This document shows, piece by piece, positions 1 to 18,415 of a stretch of DNA of 64,000 bases. Made by a program: the position numbers and the translations under genes. Origin of the DNA: Paramacrobiotus metropolitanus (taxonomy: Eukaryota; Tardigrada; Eutardigrada; Parachela; Macrobiotidae). Every line of letters starts with the position of its first letter. The first letter of the stretch is position 1. The stretch is from positions 1,198,759 through 1,262,758 of the forward strand of contig NW_026570254.1 in the NCBI RefSeq assembly GCF_019649055.1, given 5' to 3'. The notes under the pieces are model-generated. The model saw only the letters and a list, made by a program, of their open reading frames with translations, was not told the origin of the DNA and searched no databases.

Positions 1-1102
1 CCCCGACGTCCAGTAACTCCAACTCTCTGCAAAACGCGTCTCCAGAATGTTTACCATCAATATGCAATCGCATATTACTTTGAAAAAAGAGTTTGCACTA
101 ACCCTGCCTTCCGCCACTTGACCCAAGCTTGGCACAATTGCGGCGGGCGCAGGTTCGCCAGCGAATCCAAGCCTGTGGCACAACAATGCGGGAACTAACA
201 GGACTGTCCGGTAACATTCTCATGGGATTATTAATGGCGGAACGTTCTTACGATTAGTTCACTATTCGTACTTCATTAACCAACATGCAAGAGCCACTTG
301 GTTTACGCAATCCTCTGCTTATTGTTGTAGTTTGGAAGCATACCGTGTCAATTTCGAGCCAATTTCAATAACCACAGCATTCCGATGCAGAGGAACAGCA
401 AATCGGCCCGGTGATGTCATATTAAGTTCCTGTACCAGAAGAGCAACGAGCCTCCTGCTACAACCGAGCAAACTCGAATACAGAAACGGAGAAACCTTCA
501 GAGAAAACTATTTCACCGCCAAGCTGACGACAATCCTGGACCAAAGCGGGAATATTCAAAGAAGATACCAATAACTGCACCAGTAACCCGCAAATAAACC
601 TTGCCACATGTTAGTCAAAGACTCAAAGCTGAAAATCCAAATAAACAAGCAAAGTTGAAGTAAGTTGCAACTTATAAGTTATAAGTAATCGTTTTTTCGA
701 CTTGCATTTTTTTGTGTTGTAAACAGACAGTAAACTTGTAATTTTACCTTGCAAACTCACACACAAATCACGCCTTAGGGCGGCACCAAGGATATTTATG
801 TCCACAGACACACAGATATTTTCAAAGAATTTCCTGATTGGCTATCCATATGAATGAATGCAAATGAATGGAAACCGCATCGTCTGGTTCATTGACTGCA
901 CGGCAGTATCACGTCACACACACGTAAAGAAGATCGAAAACACGCAAAATTTAAATGGGTCATAGTCCAGGCGCGATCTAGCACAATCGCAATAAGACTG
1001 AGCCGCATAACAAACCTTCAGCACGCTGCGACAACAACACCACCGTTTTTACAGTTTGCATGGAGTAATATACTCGCTAAACCGTTATATTCGTACAGCA
1101 TC
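1..1102. other. Left edge, no gene recognised
   Basis: I see no exon chain or recognisable protein here on either strand. The longest open frames (about 60-80 codons) have no family resemblance and no convincing splice signals. The right part probably holds the promoter and 5' UTR of the zinc-finger gene that starts at 1103; a CRE-like ACGTCA lies near 910. Confidence 0.4.
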
Positions 1103-2246
1103 ATGCCTGAACTGGATCATGTTTCTTCCGCGTTTCCTGTTGTTCCATCTCCTCCAGATCCGGAAGACACGGACAGCTGCGGTGGTACTTCTACGCAGCT
1201 GGTACATATTTACGACTAGAATTTACTATGCATAGTCGACATTGATAATCAAAATTCAAAGGCAACGGAATTCCGGTAAGCCATTCTTGAAAATTTTGCT
1301 GTTGCAGGCCGTGAAAGATACCGAGAATGCTGGGGAAACGGCAAGTCTTCCTTCTGGCGAGGAGCCGGAACCAGCATTGCTTTTGGAAAATACCACGGAA
1401 ACGGTTTTGGCGGTGTTCGAAACCATCGCCTGTCCTGTGCAGCCGGAAACTGTTGCCGGTGAAGTCACGAAAACGAGCTTAATTATTGTGGAAAAATCTG
1501 CGACGGTCGCGGAACCGATTTCTCCAGTCAGCCCGACGAAACCCAGCCGCGGCCTGTCGCGTTGCAGTTCGCAGGATTCAATCGCGCATGCTGCGCGCTC
1601 ACCAGCGCGGACACAGAGTCCAGCACGCTGCTTTCCGAAGGAGCACGCCGATTACGTGAAAGCCGTGACAACAGACGATGGAAAAATTTACGTGTGCGCG
1701 CACTGTGGTTTTCAATCGTCGAGCGAGGAAGACATTTTTTCCATGCACATGCCGTTCCACACGAAACGCAGCAAGCATTCTTGCCCAAATTGCAGCTTCT
1801 CATCGAACGACGCCGCTACCGTGGTGGCGCATATGGATCAGCATCGACATCGCTTCAGTTTTGATCTTTACCAACCGAAAGTGATCTCGAAAACCGTGGA
1901 GATCTATCGCTGTCGCCATTGCCCCTTTGAGACGGTAATTCAGGAGGATTATTCCGACCATATTTTGCAGCACTGGGATAAACCGCAGAATCGCTTCCAC
2001 TGTTCCCTGTGCTCCTTCTGCGGACCGGATCAGCGCACGGTGGTGGAGCATGAAGCGCTGCATTATCTGCAGCGACCACGGTATTTGGACGGCGTCGTCA
2101 AGTACGTCCGCAAATATCAGGCCAGCCAGGATAAAACGCCGTTTCTGCTGGAGAGCGATGTGTGGAAACCCAAGAATGTCCGAAAACATCGCTCCATGTC
2201 GGAGGCGCAGAAAGAGGGACTGCGACGGATGCTCCGGGATTATTGA
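1103..2246 (+). CDS. C2H2 zinc-finger protein, two exons
   Basis: Exons 1103-1201 and 1308-2246 give 345 aa. The intron (GTACAT...TTGCAG) is in phase 0 and joins an ATG exon to a long open frame that otherwise lacks a sensible start. Residues 1-155 are low complexity and Pro/Glu/Thr/Ser rich. Four C2H2-type fingers follow at about 160-290: C-x2-C pairs in YVCAHC, HSCPNC, YRCRHC and FHCSLC, each followed by an H-x3-H-like pair. The linkers are not the TGEKP type, so this is not a tandem KRAB-style array. It resembles REST/hunchback-like sparse-finger proteins, but I cannot assign an orthologue. It is probably a nuclear DNA- or RNA-binding regulator (inference). The C-terminus is basic. A polyadenylation signal lies at 2557. 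Confidence 0.75.
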
Positions 2247-2556
2247 GGGTTTTGCGAAGTTTTCTTCCTTTCTGCGTGTAGTGTGCATGTTGATGTTCGG
2301 AACCGATGACGGTTGGTGGTGTTGGTGGCACGTCAGTGAGTAGTATTTCTTCTCCTGTGTTATGCAGTTCAGTCGTTCAGGGTGGTTTCTCAGGTTGCAG
2401 CATAAGTGTTTTGTGGGGTGAGAAGTCTGGTATTTTGCTGTTATACGAAAGGACTGTGGCTAGCGGTAGCAGCTATGCATATAAGGTCTGTGAATACTTA
2501 ATTTTTTGTACTTTGTCTGCACGTGCACCTTTGGTGAATTTGTGTGCCCTGTGTAG

Positions 2557-2562
2557 AATAAA
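2557..2562 (+). terminator. AATAAA polyadenylation signal of the zinc-finger gene
   Basis: A canonical AATAAA lies 311 nt after the stop codon, in a plausible 3' UTR. Confidence 0.5.
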
Positions 2563-3424
2563 CGAATAATATTGTATTCGCTTATAAATATGCTGCCCGA
2601 AAACTCAGGTGGCCCATTTCCACGTAGTTTTACTCTTGAGCTGAATCTGCGAGTGGGAAGTCGCCATGTGAAGTGCGTATGGCAGACTGCCGCAAAGTCT
2701 GAAACAGATCATAATTGTATTGAACTGTTTTTTAGGAAGTAGAAACTGGATAGTGTATACCATATTACCGTAATGGACCATTGTGACTCAGTTCAAAATT
2801 GTTTTAACCAGAATTTCAATAATTATGTGATTTGTTTTCGTTCGGTAATTTAATATTGAGACTCTACTTTAACACAACAATTTCGAACCGAATAACAACG
2901 GTCTATTGCGCAAATTACAGAGAAAAAAAATAAACTAGCCGAAACTAGCGCGGCGTAGCGCCGTTCCCGGAGATCGATGGCCCACGGCACAGAATAGAAA
3001 CTTAGACAGTCCCGCATCATGTTCCAGTATTTCGCGGTTTTATTCTGTTCGACCTGTGCCGCTGCTGGTTCGGATCGCGGGAGGGGTACCGCGATAAGCG
3101 ATAGCCAGGCAGGTATCGTTAGTTTCCGGTATCTTTGGGCTCGGTCCTGGATTGGGAATCTGGGAGGTCAGCTTTTGTCACTCGTTGCCGGTTGCCAACT
3201 TCCCACTTGTGGCGCAGTGAGCAACCGCCTCCGGCCGGGAGTGGTAATAAATTTTGTGGTGAGCTCCCAGCCTCATGAAAATTTTCCAAACAAGATGATA
3301 CACAATTAGACATATCAATTTTGATAAACCGGCTTCTGCCAAAGATCGTTTTTGAATTTTTTTATGAATATTGAGTGTTTGTCCGACGATTTTGAGTGTT
3401 TTTCCGACGATTGTACCTGTAATT
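2563..3424. other. Intergenic and 5' region of spermidine synthase
   Basis: No coding exon is recognised. The stretch separates the zinc-finger polyadenylation signal from the spermidine synthase ATG. An open frame at 3019-3309 has no family resemblance and is not linked by splice sites to the downstream gene. Confidence 0.4.
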
Positions 3425-5044
<1,620 letters not shown>

Positions 5045-7812
5045 TAATTTCTCTGTTAAGATTTTTTGTCACTTTTGTTAGTATTTACGTTAGTTGTTTT
5101 CCAAAATAACCACAGCTGTCTGTCTGTTGCGGTTGCGTGCGGAGTTTAATAATGCAATGTAGTAATATCTTTCTGGAAGTTTTGGAGGTACACCGTTTCG
5201 TGAAATGGATAAATGTTCCCGTAGGAAGTACGATTGCGATTCACTTTGTAAAACTCTGTGCATTTGGGAACATTTAATGCTGTTGATCGATAATCGGATA
5301 GCTGTATAAATTGCAGAACAGAAGGGATACTGCACTTTCTTACAGGAGCTTACTGATGTATGGCAACCAGCATTTCTGAATACACTGGAGAGCGGATAAT
5401 AGAGTGAGGCCATTCTAAAGATATATAGTGGCTCATCGGTTCGATATGGATTTATGTTCGCTGGAGCAGACAGCATCGCTGTATAGCAGTGTAACTGTCC
5501 ATGCAAAACAAACAGCATTTACCACTTGTCCACACCAGGATGAAGTGCGCTGAATACCCCATAACAGGATAACTTATTCAACTTGATTGAAAATTTACTG
5601 GGCCTTTTAGGGATTTGCCAGCCGGTGCACAGTTTGTTTCTTTTCTATGAAAACATCTCAGATCTGTCGCGCTTCCAGCCGGTCAGTTGAACAGCAATGG
5701 TGATGCTGATAAATATCCGTTCTAGCGAAATCTGCCCAAAACATGGTAGAGCAAATTCACATTTCATAAGAATTTTGTAATGAAAAGTAGTTGGTAGTTG
5801 GTACTGTGTATTACTGGCGCTGAAGGTTCTTAACCAACCGGTGACCTTAATTAATTAGTTATCAATAATAGTGGCATTCAGAATATTACGAGGAGTAGAA
5901 ATGATAAGCTTAAGGTAGTATAATTTAATGACACTATGGTACACCACAAAGCATTGTATCATAGCCTCATGCATAGGCCACCTATACTTGTACCTTAGAT
6001 ATCTGTAATAATATTATTACGCAACAATAAATATTAATGGTTGGCATTCATAAATATTGTTGTTTACGCAGTAATTTTGGTGCAAATGCATCGCGATCGC
6101 CAAAGGATCCAGTTGGTTATAAAATTCTAATAATTATAAATTTTATTTTCGTGCCTTAAATTCACAACTTTACTAGTACTGCATCAATTTGCATGTTCAT
6201 GAAGTGTCATAAGCTGGATAATAATGGCCATCGCGCACGTGCATCCAAGAACAAACGCTTGCACTAGCATGGAAAGGTCAAATAATCACTTAGGCAAATT
6301 AGCACAGTGCCGGATGCATTGGACAATTGTGAGACAAAATTGGAGCACTGCTTTAGAGATCGGTGATAACTATTGTCGGTTTACTCACCAGCAGTGTTTA
6401 TAGCCGTTTAGTTGTTGGTTTCAGTGCCTGTATGTACGCGCGCGGTACTCAATTGTGCGTACATCCAGCAAATGCAATACTTACAACGCAAGATGTGCCA
6501 AAAGATTCGGTATTACCTTAACAAAATGTTCGCCAGAATTTGCATATCAGTTAAACAGAGAAACTTAGAAAGACTGATGTTAAAATTATGACGAACGTAT
6601 TATACAATTAGTTTTATCAATTATATCACTTTCCCACTAATGACATTAAAAATAACGTTACTGCCGGTCGAAGTGGTTGCACGGCGGTAGTCTGCACTAA
6701 CTAATACGTATATATATGCAGAGATTGCATGATAAATTTCTGCATAATAAACTTACTCCGCGGTAATTTACGTATAAGAATATTGTACTCGGTAGAAACC
6801 ATGATTATTATTATATTTATGAGATAATAGCACATTAGTACGCTTTAAGCAAACTTACTCAACATTTTCTTTTAAACTCACCCGAAAAGTTTGGGATATG
6901 ACATGCACAAAAAACGAGAAACAGTTCTGTGTGAAATGGGCGACTATATAAGCTTCGGGTATCATTGATTAAAATACATCAGTCCGCATGTAAATGCGGA
7001 AAAAATTTATAAGATGCACAGAATGAGCTAATTATACGAGGTATTACGTAGTGCGAGCCAGAAGTATCACCTACTGGGCAGCCAAATTTTGTCGACAATT
7101 TCAAACCAGGACATCGTTGGTGGATCGTACCAAGGATTTTGCTTAAGCATTAGGTGTGCAAATTTGTGGCTTTTTTGTTTATTTGCAGACTTGTGTGCGT
7201 TAAGTGCATGGCAGCGTGTGAGGTAAATCATATGAGCTCACTAATGCGCACTACGATGTGGCCTCGAGATTGGGATTGGTTCATCCGGCGACAGGACGCC
7301 GCGTTCATCCAGAGTGCGCATATACAGCTTTGATAAATATGCGGTCGGCAGTAAGTGTCAATGTTGGCCGACTTGACATGTTCCACTTCTTCCTCATCAA
7401 CTCAGCCTACAACCAGTAAGTGCAGTAATCCAGGAAAAGCAAGTAGTTAATCAAATTACATGCATTTCCCACTAACGACTATCGGCTTGAATATTGAATG
7501 ACAACTATCGACCGGTCAACCCGGCTCAGTATACTGTGCACAGTGTATTACACACGGAATGTCCCAAGTCAACTGTCCATTTCATCCCCCGGTACATCGC
7601 TCGTTGATCAGTTGTTTTCTATTATTCCCATCGCTAATCTCCGAAATTCAATTGCAATTCCCAACCCATGCTGATCGGTGATCACTGATCAGTATAACTT
7701 CGTAGTGTACAACAGCCGATCGTGCGGCATTTATGGCTGCCGGCTGACTCTTAAAAATATCTTGATAATTGTGGAGTATCGGATAATCTTCTCCCTCCAA
7801 AACATATCTTCG
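5045..7812. other. 2.8-kb intergenic region upstream of Phox2
   Basis: AT-rich, with no recognisable exon. The 142-codon minus-strand frame at 5090-5518 has no resemblance to any family and overlaps the spermidine synthase 3' UTR. For a developmental transcription factor next door, this gap is a natural place for enhancers and the promoter (inference). Confidence 0.4.
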
Positions 7813-11415
<3,603 letters not shown>

Positions 11416-11471
11416 TGAAAAACTTTTTTTGAGTTTCCTTTAAATGTCACATGTACTGTAAATTTACTCTA

Positions 11472-11477
11472 AATAAA
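11472..11477 (+). terminator. AATAAA polyadenylation signal of Phox2
   Basis: Lies 57 nt after the Phox2 stop codon, in the gap before the convergent fucokinase gene. Confidence 0.6.
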
Positions 11478-11904
11478 CACTGAATGGTAATACGCATCTG
11501 TTTGAGTTGATATCGACTCCTTGTCTACTCGTAGGAAAATAGGTAAGTGCTTCCCAGGTTTGGTTGCAGATTGAATTACTGATAGTCAGTTTCGAAATCT
11601 GTACTGTAAAAACTCGTGTACGTACTGTTCGTTCCTATCGATAACAGATTGATTTTTGTTCTGATATCGCACTGCGCAAGAATAAAGGCAGCGTGAAACA
11701 CATAAAAGTACATCTTTTTTTAAAACTCACTGGAATATAAATGAAATACAATCATTTAAAATCAATAAAATTTCATTTTGTAACAACAACTTCAGTCAGA
11801 CTTGTGAGCAACCTTTCAAATGGAATGTGATGTTCGAGCAAAGTGTTTTCGTACATTACAAATAAACCATATCCCCGTGCATTCTGGATAGTTAATTTCA
11901 AAAT

Positions 11905-14900
11905 TCATTTAGCCGCAGAATCTTCTTCGGCAGTGAAAATTTTGATCCCTTCTTCATCAATGGATGCTGAATAAATCGCCGCAGCCTCTGCACCCTGTAA
12001 AATTATACTACAGAATGCGTTTTCGAAAAAAAAACGCTTTCGCAATTTGCAACAATAATTCGGTCAAAAGCAAAACTAATTACGAGAATTTATTGATTCC
12101 TGAATTACCTTTATGTTGCCAATCAGAGCAGCAATTTTTTCTCGATCAGATGAATTTTTCAGCAAACAGAATAAAAATCCTCCACCTCCTGCACCGGCTA
12201 ATGTATGGCTGCATATGTATGGTTTCATAGCATCGATGATTTTTCCGACACTAGCCGGTTCCGTGCCAGCGGCCATTAACTTTTTCTGTTCGTAGTAATT
12301 CACAATGCAGGAGCAGAACTAGTAAAACAAACATCAGTGCTTTTCCCTCCCCACTGTCAGTGGAAAATAATGGTTTCTTCTTCAAACCTTTTCAAAATTC
12401 CACATTGTCAATGAGTCCATGCATTCTTTTGCGTTATCCACTAAGGCCGTGCATGTGCGCACAACATGTGGCTGTCTGGCATACCAGTTCCTTACAACGT
12501 TTTGCAAAAGATTCTTGGCCAAGCGGGGTTTTCCTATACAAGTACTCCATCGTTATATTTCAGTTTCAGATTTCAGTTATACCATGCATTCTTAACCGAT
12601 TTACCATCTCCCAGGTAAGCAAATGTGAATCACAGAAAGCACAAAAAAAGTAAACTTGTATCGTACCAGTATATATCAAAACTATCCTCGAATTCAGCTC
12701 ATCCACAATGTTAGCCCCAATCGGAATAGGCTGAACACTGACGTGTAGAGGCAGCGCAGCCGGAGATGATCCGACCTTGAATCCGCCATAGACACCTCCA
12801 ACTTGATCTTGCCAACCGCCTCCTGTAGTCAGCATTTGTTCCACGCATAAAACCTACCAACGATTCGAAATGGAACTGCTACAAATTTTTACTCGGGAGC
12901 ATCAGCCAACGCACGGCATGAATGACAGCGGAATTATCGAACTTCTTTTCCGCAACTGACCACAATGCCGATATGATCGCTGCTGCTAGAATGCTACTGG
13001 TCCCTAATCCGGAACCCTGAGGCAAATTCGACCAAGTGGCAATTTCAAAGCCACATCCCCATTTTGATCGTAACTGATCCTCTAGCGACTGTTGTGAATA
13101 CATATCCACCAATTCCGCAAACAGAATGCACGCCTTTAGTAGGGCCCCTATAATAACAGAACTGCTATTAAAAAACAAACGTTACAGCAATACTTGTTTT
13201 ACCAGGAGCGCTTGGTATACAATAATCCTTCAGATCTGCCAACTGTGTCAGTTCGTTCCCTCCGAGACTATCAGCAAACTCATTTATCAGCACAATGCTG
13301 AACCTTTAAACCGATATGAAAATGAGACCAATCTTCCCAGCACAGGATAAAGCCACAATTATTAAGAAATGGTTTATTCTTCAGACCTTTGCGTGCGTCT
13401 AGCTTTTGCCCCAATAGGTCGCTATGACAAAAAATAATATATTAGGCATTCAGTAACGTATTTTCTCGTCAAATGAGTTCTACGCACATACCTTCCCGTT
13501 AATAAGCAGAGCGGCGTTGACAACCACACCACCCTTTTCATAAGCTATTGGGGGTGTATCTGTCCATCCGCCAGAAAGGTCAATGCGCGCACCGCACTCT
13601 GCGATGAACCACGTGGTATACGGCGACTTAAGAGGGAGCTCTTGCGAATCCAGTTTGATAAACTACAACCAGACGCATTTCAAACCATTTTGATTACAAA
13701 ATTTCAACTTTCGAAAGGTACCGCAGAAAGTCAGCATTGGATGATCCCTTTTAACTTGAGCGATCAGTAGCGACATTTAAAGTTCACTGCCCCTGCTATT
13801 AAAACCAAACATACGATATACCTGCTTGGCTGCAGCAACAGCTTTTCGGCACAGAATTTGGGACGCTCCTTCGTAATGCCTTGCGCAACGAATCATCAAA
13901 TCAGGCCTTGATAACCAGCTTTTCCGTTCCTTGGCCATAAGATACACACCACTCTGTATATGACCATTCTGAAAAAATTTATGTAATCACAAACAAATAA
14001 ACAATCATTAGCTTATTATCCAGTATACTTCGAACGCTTGAAAAGCATGCTGGAATGCCTCGTTTGCTGCAGGTCCACTTCGCAGCCCTCCATGCCCTTG
14101 CGCCATGCTGGATATCATGTCACCAATAAGGTTAAGAGTGCGTGCAGCCACACCATGCGACGATCCCGCGGCCACTATATAAAATCGGAAAAATCCCCAG
14201 TTCGTTATGCTAATGAACTGTTTCACATTAATAAAAAAAACACTGGCATATACATTTAATTGTCCAATTCAAGGTAAAAAAAACATATAAACAAGAATTT
14301 CCCGAAGTGCCCGAAACACTCACCCATATCCAAAGCATTCAAAATTTTTTCCGCGAAACCATCCACAACAGCAGAATTAAAATATGGTACAAAATAAAAA
14401 TCTTGTCCCTGATTCAGAACGGTCATCAGCTTTTCCACCAAAATATCGTAAAAAAGGAAACTGCAAAATCAAGCATTAAACCTCATTCTACAGAACTAAC
14501 GAGGTCGATAGTAACTTTCTAGACCAGCTCCTACCGTTTCAAAGCAAACTCAGCAGCTGTGTCCAATCTCAAAAAGATTTCTTCCAAGGAATAGCGCCAA
14601 GAAAATCTCCATCTATGAAGTCAGAACTGATACCATACAGATTTTTGAAAAAGTGGTACAGTATAATCATACTTTTCTGGATCCAACTGATTATTCGTAA
14701 GGTTGTCGAATGCCCAGAACAACCCATCCAGTTTGGGCTCGCCTGCAGACGTCAAAACTGGAAAAAGTTTTGCCGTCCATATAGATTTTCTAGTATTTTT
14801 TGCTGGCCACAAATCAAGCTCGGTTAACTGTGTAGCTTTGAAAAACTCGTCCCACTTCAAACCACAATATTTCCCTTCCGGGCGAAATGGCTCCTAGCAA

Positions 14901-17180
14901 AGATTTTACCAGATAAAACTATCGACAAATTTTCTAATACAAAAAATAGAGCAGTTACCATCAAAACATCCGATATACCGTAAACCACCGGCACTCGAAT
15001 GTTAGTATTTGTTTGGGACTGCAGAATCATTTGGATCTCTTGTAAGCATAAACCCGATTTCAATGTCAGATTGTTAGAAATCTATAACCACACCAAGCGC
15101 TGGAGATAACTTGAAAGAAAGAGTCAAACTTCTCAAACGCACCGCATTTCCGGATTGTCGCGTGTCTATATTTTGGACACAGGTATTGGGTTGTAAAATT
15201 AACCCATCATCAATAAATGAGTTGAATGCATAAACTGGCCCCTCATATAAACGCGAATTTGAAAAACACGTGTTAATTGCGTATATTTCCTCCTTAGCTT
15301 CATCCAGTTTATTTTCACGGGAAGAACTGATAACCTACAAAAATACCCCAACCATGCATGATGCAAGAATCAGTTAACAGGCCTACAGGTTTCAAAACCT
15401 AATACTGTTTTGCAGAAACTAAACAGATATTTCGTGCGAGTATAATGTTATTTTACCGTATGTACAGCCTTCGACTTGGAATTCAAGTAGATCGTCTTCA
15501 AATGCTCTTGAAGGCAAAGTCCAACGGAAAAATAATGGTGAGCCGAATCATCGACATGAGCTACAACATTTGCAATTCAGTCATACAAATTTTTGCTGAG
15601 AAACAGCTCATACCTGAGTAAAGAGAAAACCGTCGCATATTATCCCAAATCAAGCGGCGCACTTTGAAAGCCGTATCCCGATCGGCATCTCCGCCCTCGC
15701 GTGCGTCCATCCGTGTGATGCTACTGGACCGATGCATGAAATCGCCTTCACTTATATCTTTGCACATCGCCAAGATAATATCAAAATAAAGAGAAACCTG
15801 CAATCAAACCGAAAACTGCGGAATCACACACGACAGCACACACATTCGTAAGCCAACGGTAAGAAGAAAAATTACTAATAACATCTACAAAGTGTCGAAA
15901 AATGCTGTTACTGGATGTGGATGGGCGCCGACGTCGAAACCCATATAAGTGCAGCATTCCAGCGGAGGGGCAGCTTGAAGGGACAACAACCGTTCCGCGA
16001 TTTCGTGAGAAACATACACAATTCCACTGATTAACTTAACGGAACCATCAACGGCGTAGTGGGAAAGCCTCGCGGTTTGAGCAGCATAGAGAATGTCTTT
16101 TACAGACCCCTAAAAAATAAAAAAAAACATCTGAGTGCACAATTTATGACTCCACAAACATCAACAAACACGGATCCAATCTCACCCACATCTTCATTTG
16201 TCAGGACAGTCCCGTGATATGACGCATATTCAGGTGTTGCGCCGACAGTGATTATGCAAGCATCCGGTCTAGCGATACTTTTTATTAGTTCTACAAAATA
16301 TTGTCCAAATCGTTCGCAGCGACAAATACAATATATGCATGTTGCAACAATAATTAACGAAATATGCCGTATCTACTTGCAGAGTTGGCATATTCAATAA
16401 GCATATCCGTGCTGCATATCCAAACTCCATCACCGAATTCTGGCATCAGCTGTAAATTTTGTAATATCGTTTGGGAAATATGAACGAAATTTCATCGAAA
16501 CTGTGTACCTTTTCCGTTACAAAATTATACAGCTGCAAAATATTCGATGCCATTTCCACGTAATCTTCTGATAAAATTTCGCAATGAGGAAGCAGGGAAA
16601 ACGCTCGAGACGAACTGCCGAAAGGATATGGTCGTCCCTGAAGCAGAACATTTCTCAACCGAACACAAATTAGCTCGCTGCTAAACTAATGCAACAGAGG
16701 TAAACAAGAGTAAGTACTTATTGTAGAATTTTAAATTGCGTATCCACTGATAACAGCGAGCAACTTAATCACTTACTGTGACTTACATGATGAAATATGA
16801 GAATTCTTGCGCCAATCAGAACTTCCGGAGAGAGAATCTGGTAACCGCGTAAAGAGCACAGCTGCTCGACTGCGTACAATAAGGCATTTATCGTAGCTCC
16901 TCCACTTCCGATGCCGTTCCCTGTCTGTGAAAATGGATCGTCAATGGTCAGCACATGCGTGCTGGAAGGAATAATTCCCTTTCGCCGATACACAAGGAGC
17001 TCTGCGTCCGCGTGCAAAAAAATAATTATTCAACTTCGAGAATACTTCCTGTTGAACATTTAGAAATATTCCACTTATTGGTTATCGTTAAGCACCTTTC
17101 TCGACTGCCTTTGCTTCTGCAGTGGTACGTGTCGTGGCGACAATGGCAGTCCATGTCAGGTCCCCATCGCGATTATCCAT
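11905..17180 (-). CDS. FCSK: L-fucose kinase (fucokinase), 23 exons
   Basis: Exons from 5' to 3' on the minus strand: 17180-17096, 17001-16787, 16637-16509, 16449-16377, 16290-16190, 16109-15912, 15797-15614, 15560-15457, 15334-15143, 15081-14959, 14893-14673, 14612-14535, 14460-14324, 14174-14029, 13968-13822, 13662-13492, 13421-13387, 13303-13203, 13147-12915, 12853-12667, 12533-12388, 12318-12109 and 11994-11905. They give 1101 aa (human about 1084) with consistent phases. The enzyme phosphorylates L-fucose to fucose-1-phosphate in the GDP-fucose salvage pathway. N-terminal fucokinase region: GSGGATINALL, GVWICSTDML. C-terminal GHMP kinase region: GGWTDTPPIAYE (about residue 730), the ATP loop LPQGSGLGTSSILAAA (about 865), TTGGGWQDQVGG and LAGAGGGGFLF. 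One exon is only 35 nt. Exact edges may be off by a base or two. Confidence 0.95.
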
Positions 17181-17887
17181 GCCTGCACTTCGCAGAGACC
17201 AGAGGCCAGAGCTACAAACGTGATGGGTATTGGGTACAGTATCCTGTCAGTGTCCAATGGTTTGGACAGCGCCGAAAAACTTAAGATTAACTATCCTGGA
17301 TAGTCTATCCAAATCAACAGACATCCAAAAAATCATCAAATACTTAAAACGAAGTTTAAGGCATACATTGTGTGTTTATTTTTCGTATTTGGTGTTTACA
17401 AAATATTGCACCTGTTGGCGTGGCTTGCCGCTTGCCAAAACGAAAACATTAGACCGTACTCGCACTCATACAAAACACCGCAGTGACGCAGTTAGTCGGT
17501 GTGTTTCGCATTCGCGCAGTGCACAAATATGATAGACTTCCGGGAAAGCCTTCCAGTCTACGGTCGGTTTTTGCACGGGCGGTTGTGCGGTCCTTCATTC
17601 GTACTCATTATTGCTGCCCATTAATGCAGCCCAACGGCTTGTAGCCGGTAATTTTAGTGTCCATGTTAAGCCCGCTCATTCCACATCCTGCTTGATCAAA
17701 CTGGCAAAAGTATCCAAATCTACCATCTCGACGATTTTCTTCATCCGACGATTTTTTTGAATTTTGGTTTTGCACATTGCTTCTCGTTATATCTCCTGTG
17801 GTCTCCTCAGTTACCAGTTGTTTTTAAGTATTTTTGCTATTGATTCCAGTGTGCGCTCTTGTATTATCGATCAGGACAGAAGACGAA
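17181..17887. promoter_or_regulatory. Divergent promoter region between fucokinase and SUMO
   Basis: About 0.7 kb separates the minus-strand fucokinase ATG from the plus-strand SUMO start region, so both promoters must lie here or in undetected 5' UTR introns. No TATA box stands out. This is inference from gene orientation. Confidence 0.45.
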
Positions 17888-17939
17888 ATGTCTGATACAG
17901 AGGATACCAAGCCAAAAGCCAGTGGTGCGGGAGACGGTG

Positions 17940-18415
17940 ATGCCGAAACAGGAGGGAAGCGATGAGTACATCAAATTACGGTACGCCGTTCACCAGACCG
18001 TTTTCTTAGATATCCAGTACCTCAATAACGGAGACGAATTCATTCTCTTACAGGGTGGTCGCGCAAGACGGGAACGAAGTACATTTTCGTGTCAAAGCCT
18101 CGACAGCCCTTGGAAAGCTGAAAAAGAGCTACGCAGACAGGATGGGGGTCGCCGTGGCTGCTCTTCGGTTCCTCTTCGATGGTACGTGCATTTCATCGCG
18201 AGCTTTCATTATGTGCTAATGCTATAGAGGGGTGGTTTTCTTATAAGGACGTCGGCTGGAAGATAATGAAACTCCCACTGGTCTGGAAATGGAAAATGAT
18301 GATGTAAGCCGTAATTGGTATTTTGGCGAACTTCGAAATGAACAATTACTGATGTCAGTGATGTGTGTTGTTGCTGTAGGTAATTGAAGTTTACCAAGAA
18401 CAGGTTGGCGGGTGA
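17940..18415 (+). CDS. SUMO: SUMO (small ubiquitin-like modifier), 4 coding exons
   Basis: Exons 17940-17980, 18054-18181, 18248-18303 and 18380-18415 give 86 aa. The chain SDEYIKLR, VVAQDGNEVHFRVK, LRFLFDGRRLEDNETPTGLE, MENDDVIEVYQEQVGG is unmistakably SUMO, an isopeptide-linked modifier of mostly nuclear proteins. Two oddities. First, the stop codon follows the di-glycine directly, so there is no C-terminal tail to remove. Second, the start is uncertain: the ATG at 17940 is in frame, but a further upstream ATG at 17888 opens a SUMO-like N-terminus (MSDTEDTKPKASGAG) in a frame one base off that ends at 17965. Either the short start is used or one base is wrong near 17951-17960. Confidence 0.95.

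Noticed and set aside
3019-3309. 96-codon frame just upstream of spermidine synthase as an N-terminal extension
   Set aside because: It is not linked by splice sites or phase, and the ATG at 3425 already gives the family-typical N-terminus.
5090-5518. 142-codon minus-strand frame after spermidine synthase
   Set aside because: No recognisable motif and overlaps the probable 3' UTR of spermidine synthase.
17914-17953. A tiny intron (about 27 nt) that would reconcile the two SUMO N-terminal frames
   Set aside because: The shortest convincing introns in this window are about 55-60 nt, so a 27-nt spliceosomal intron is not credible.
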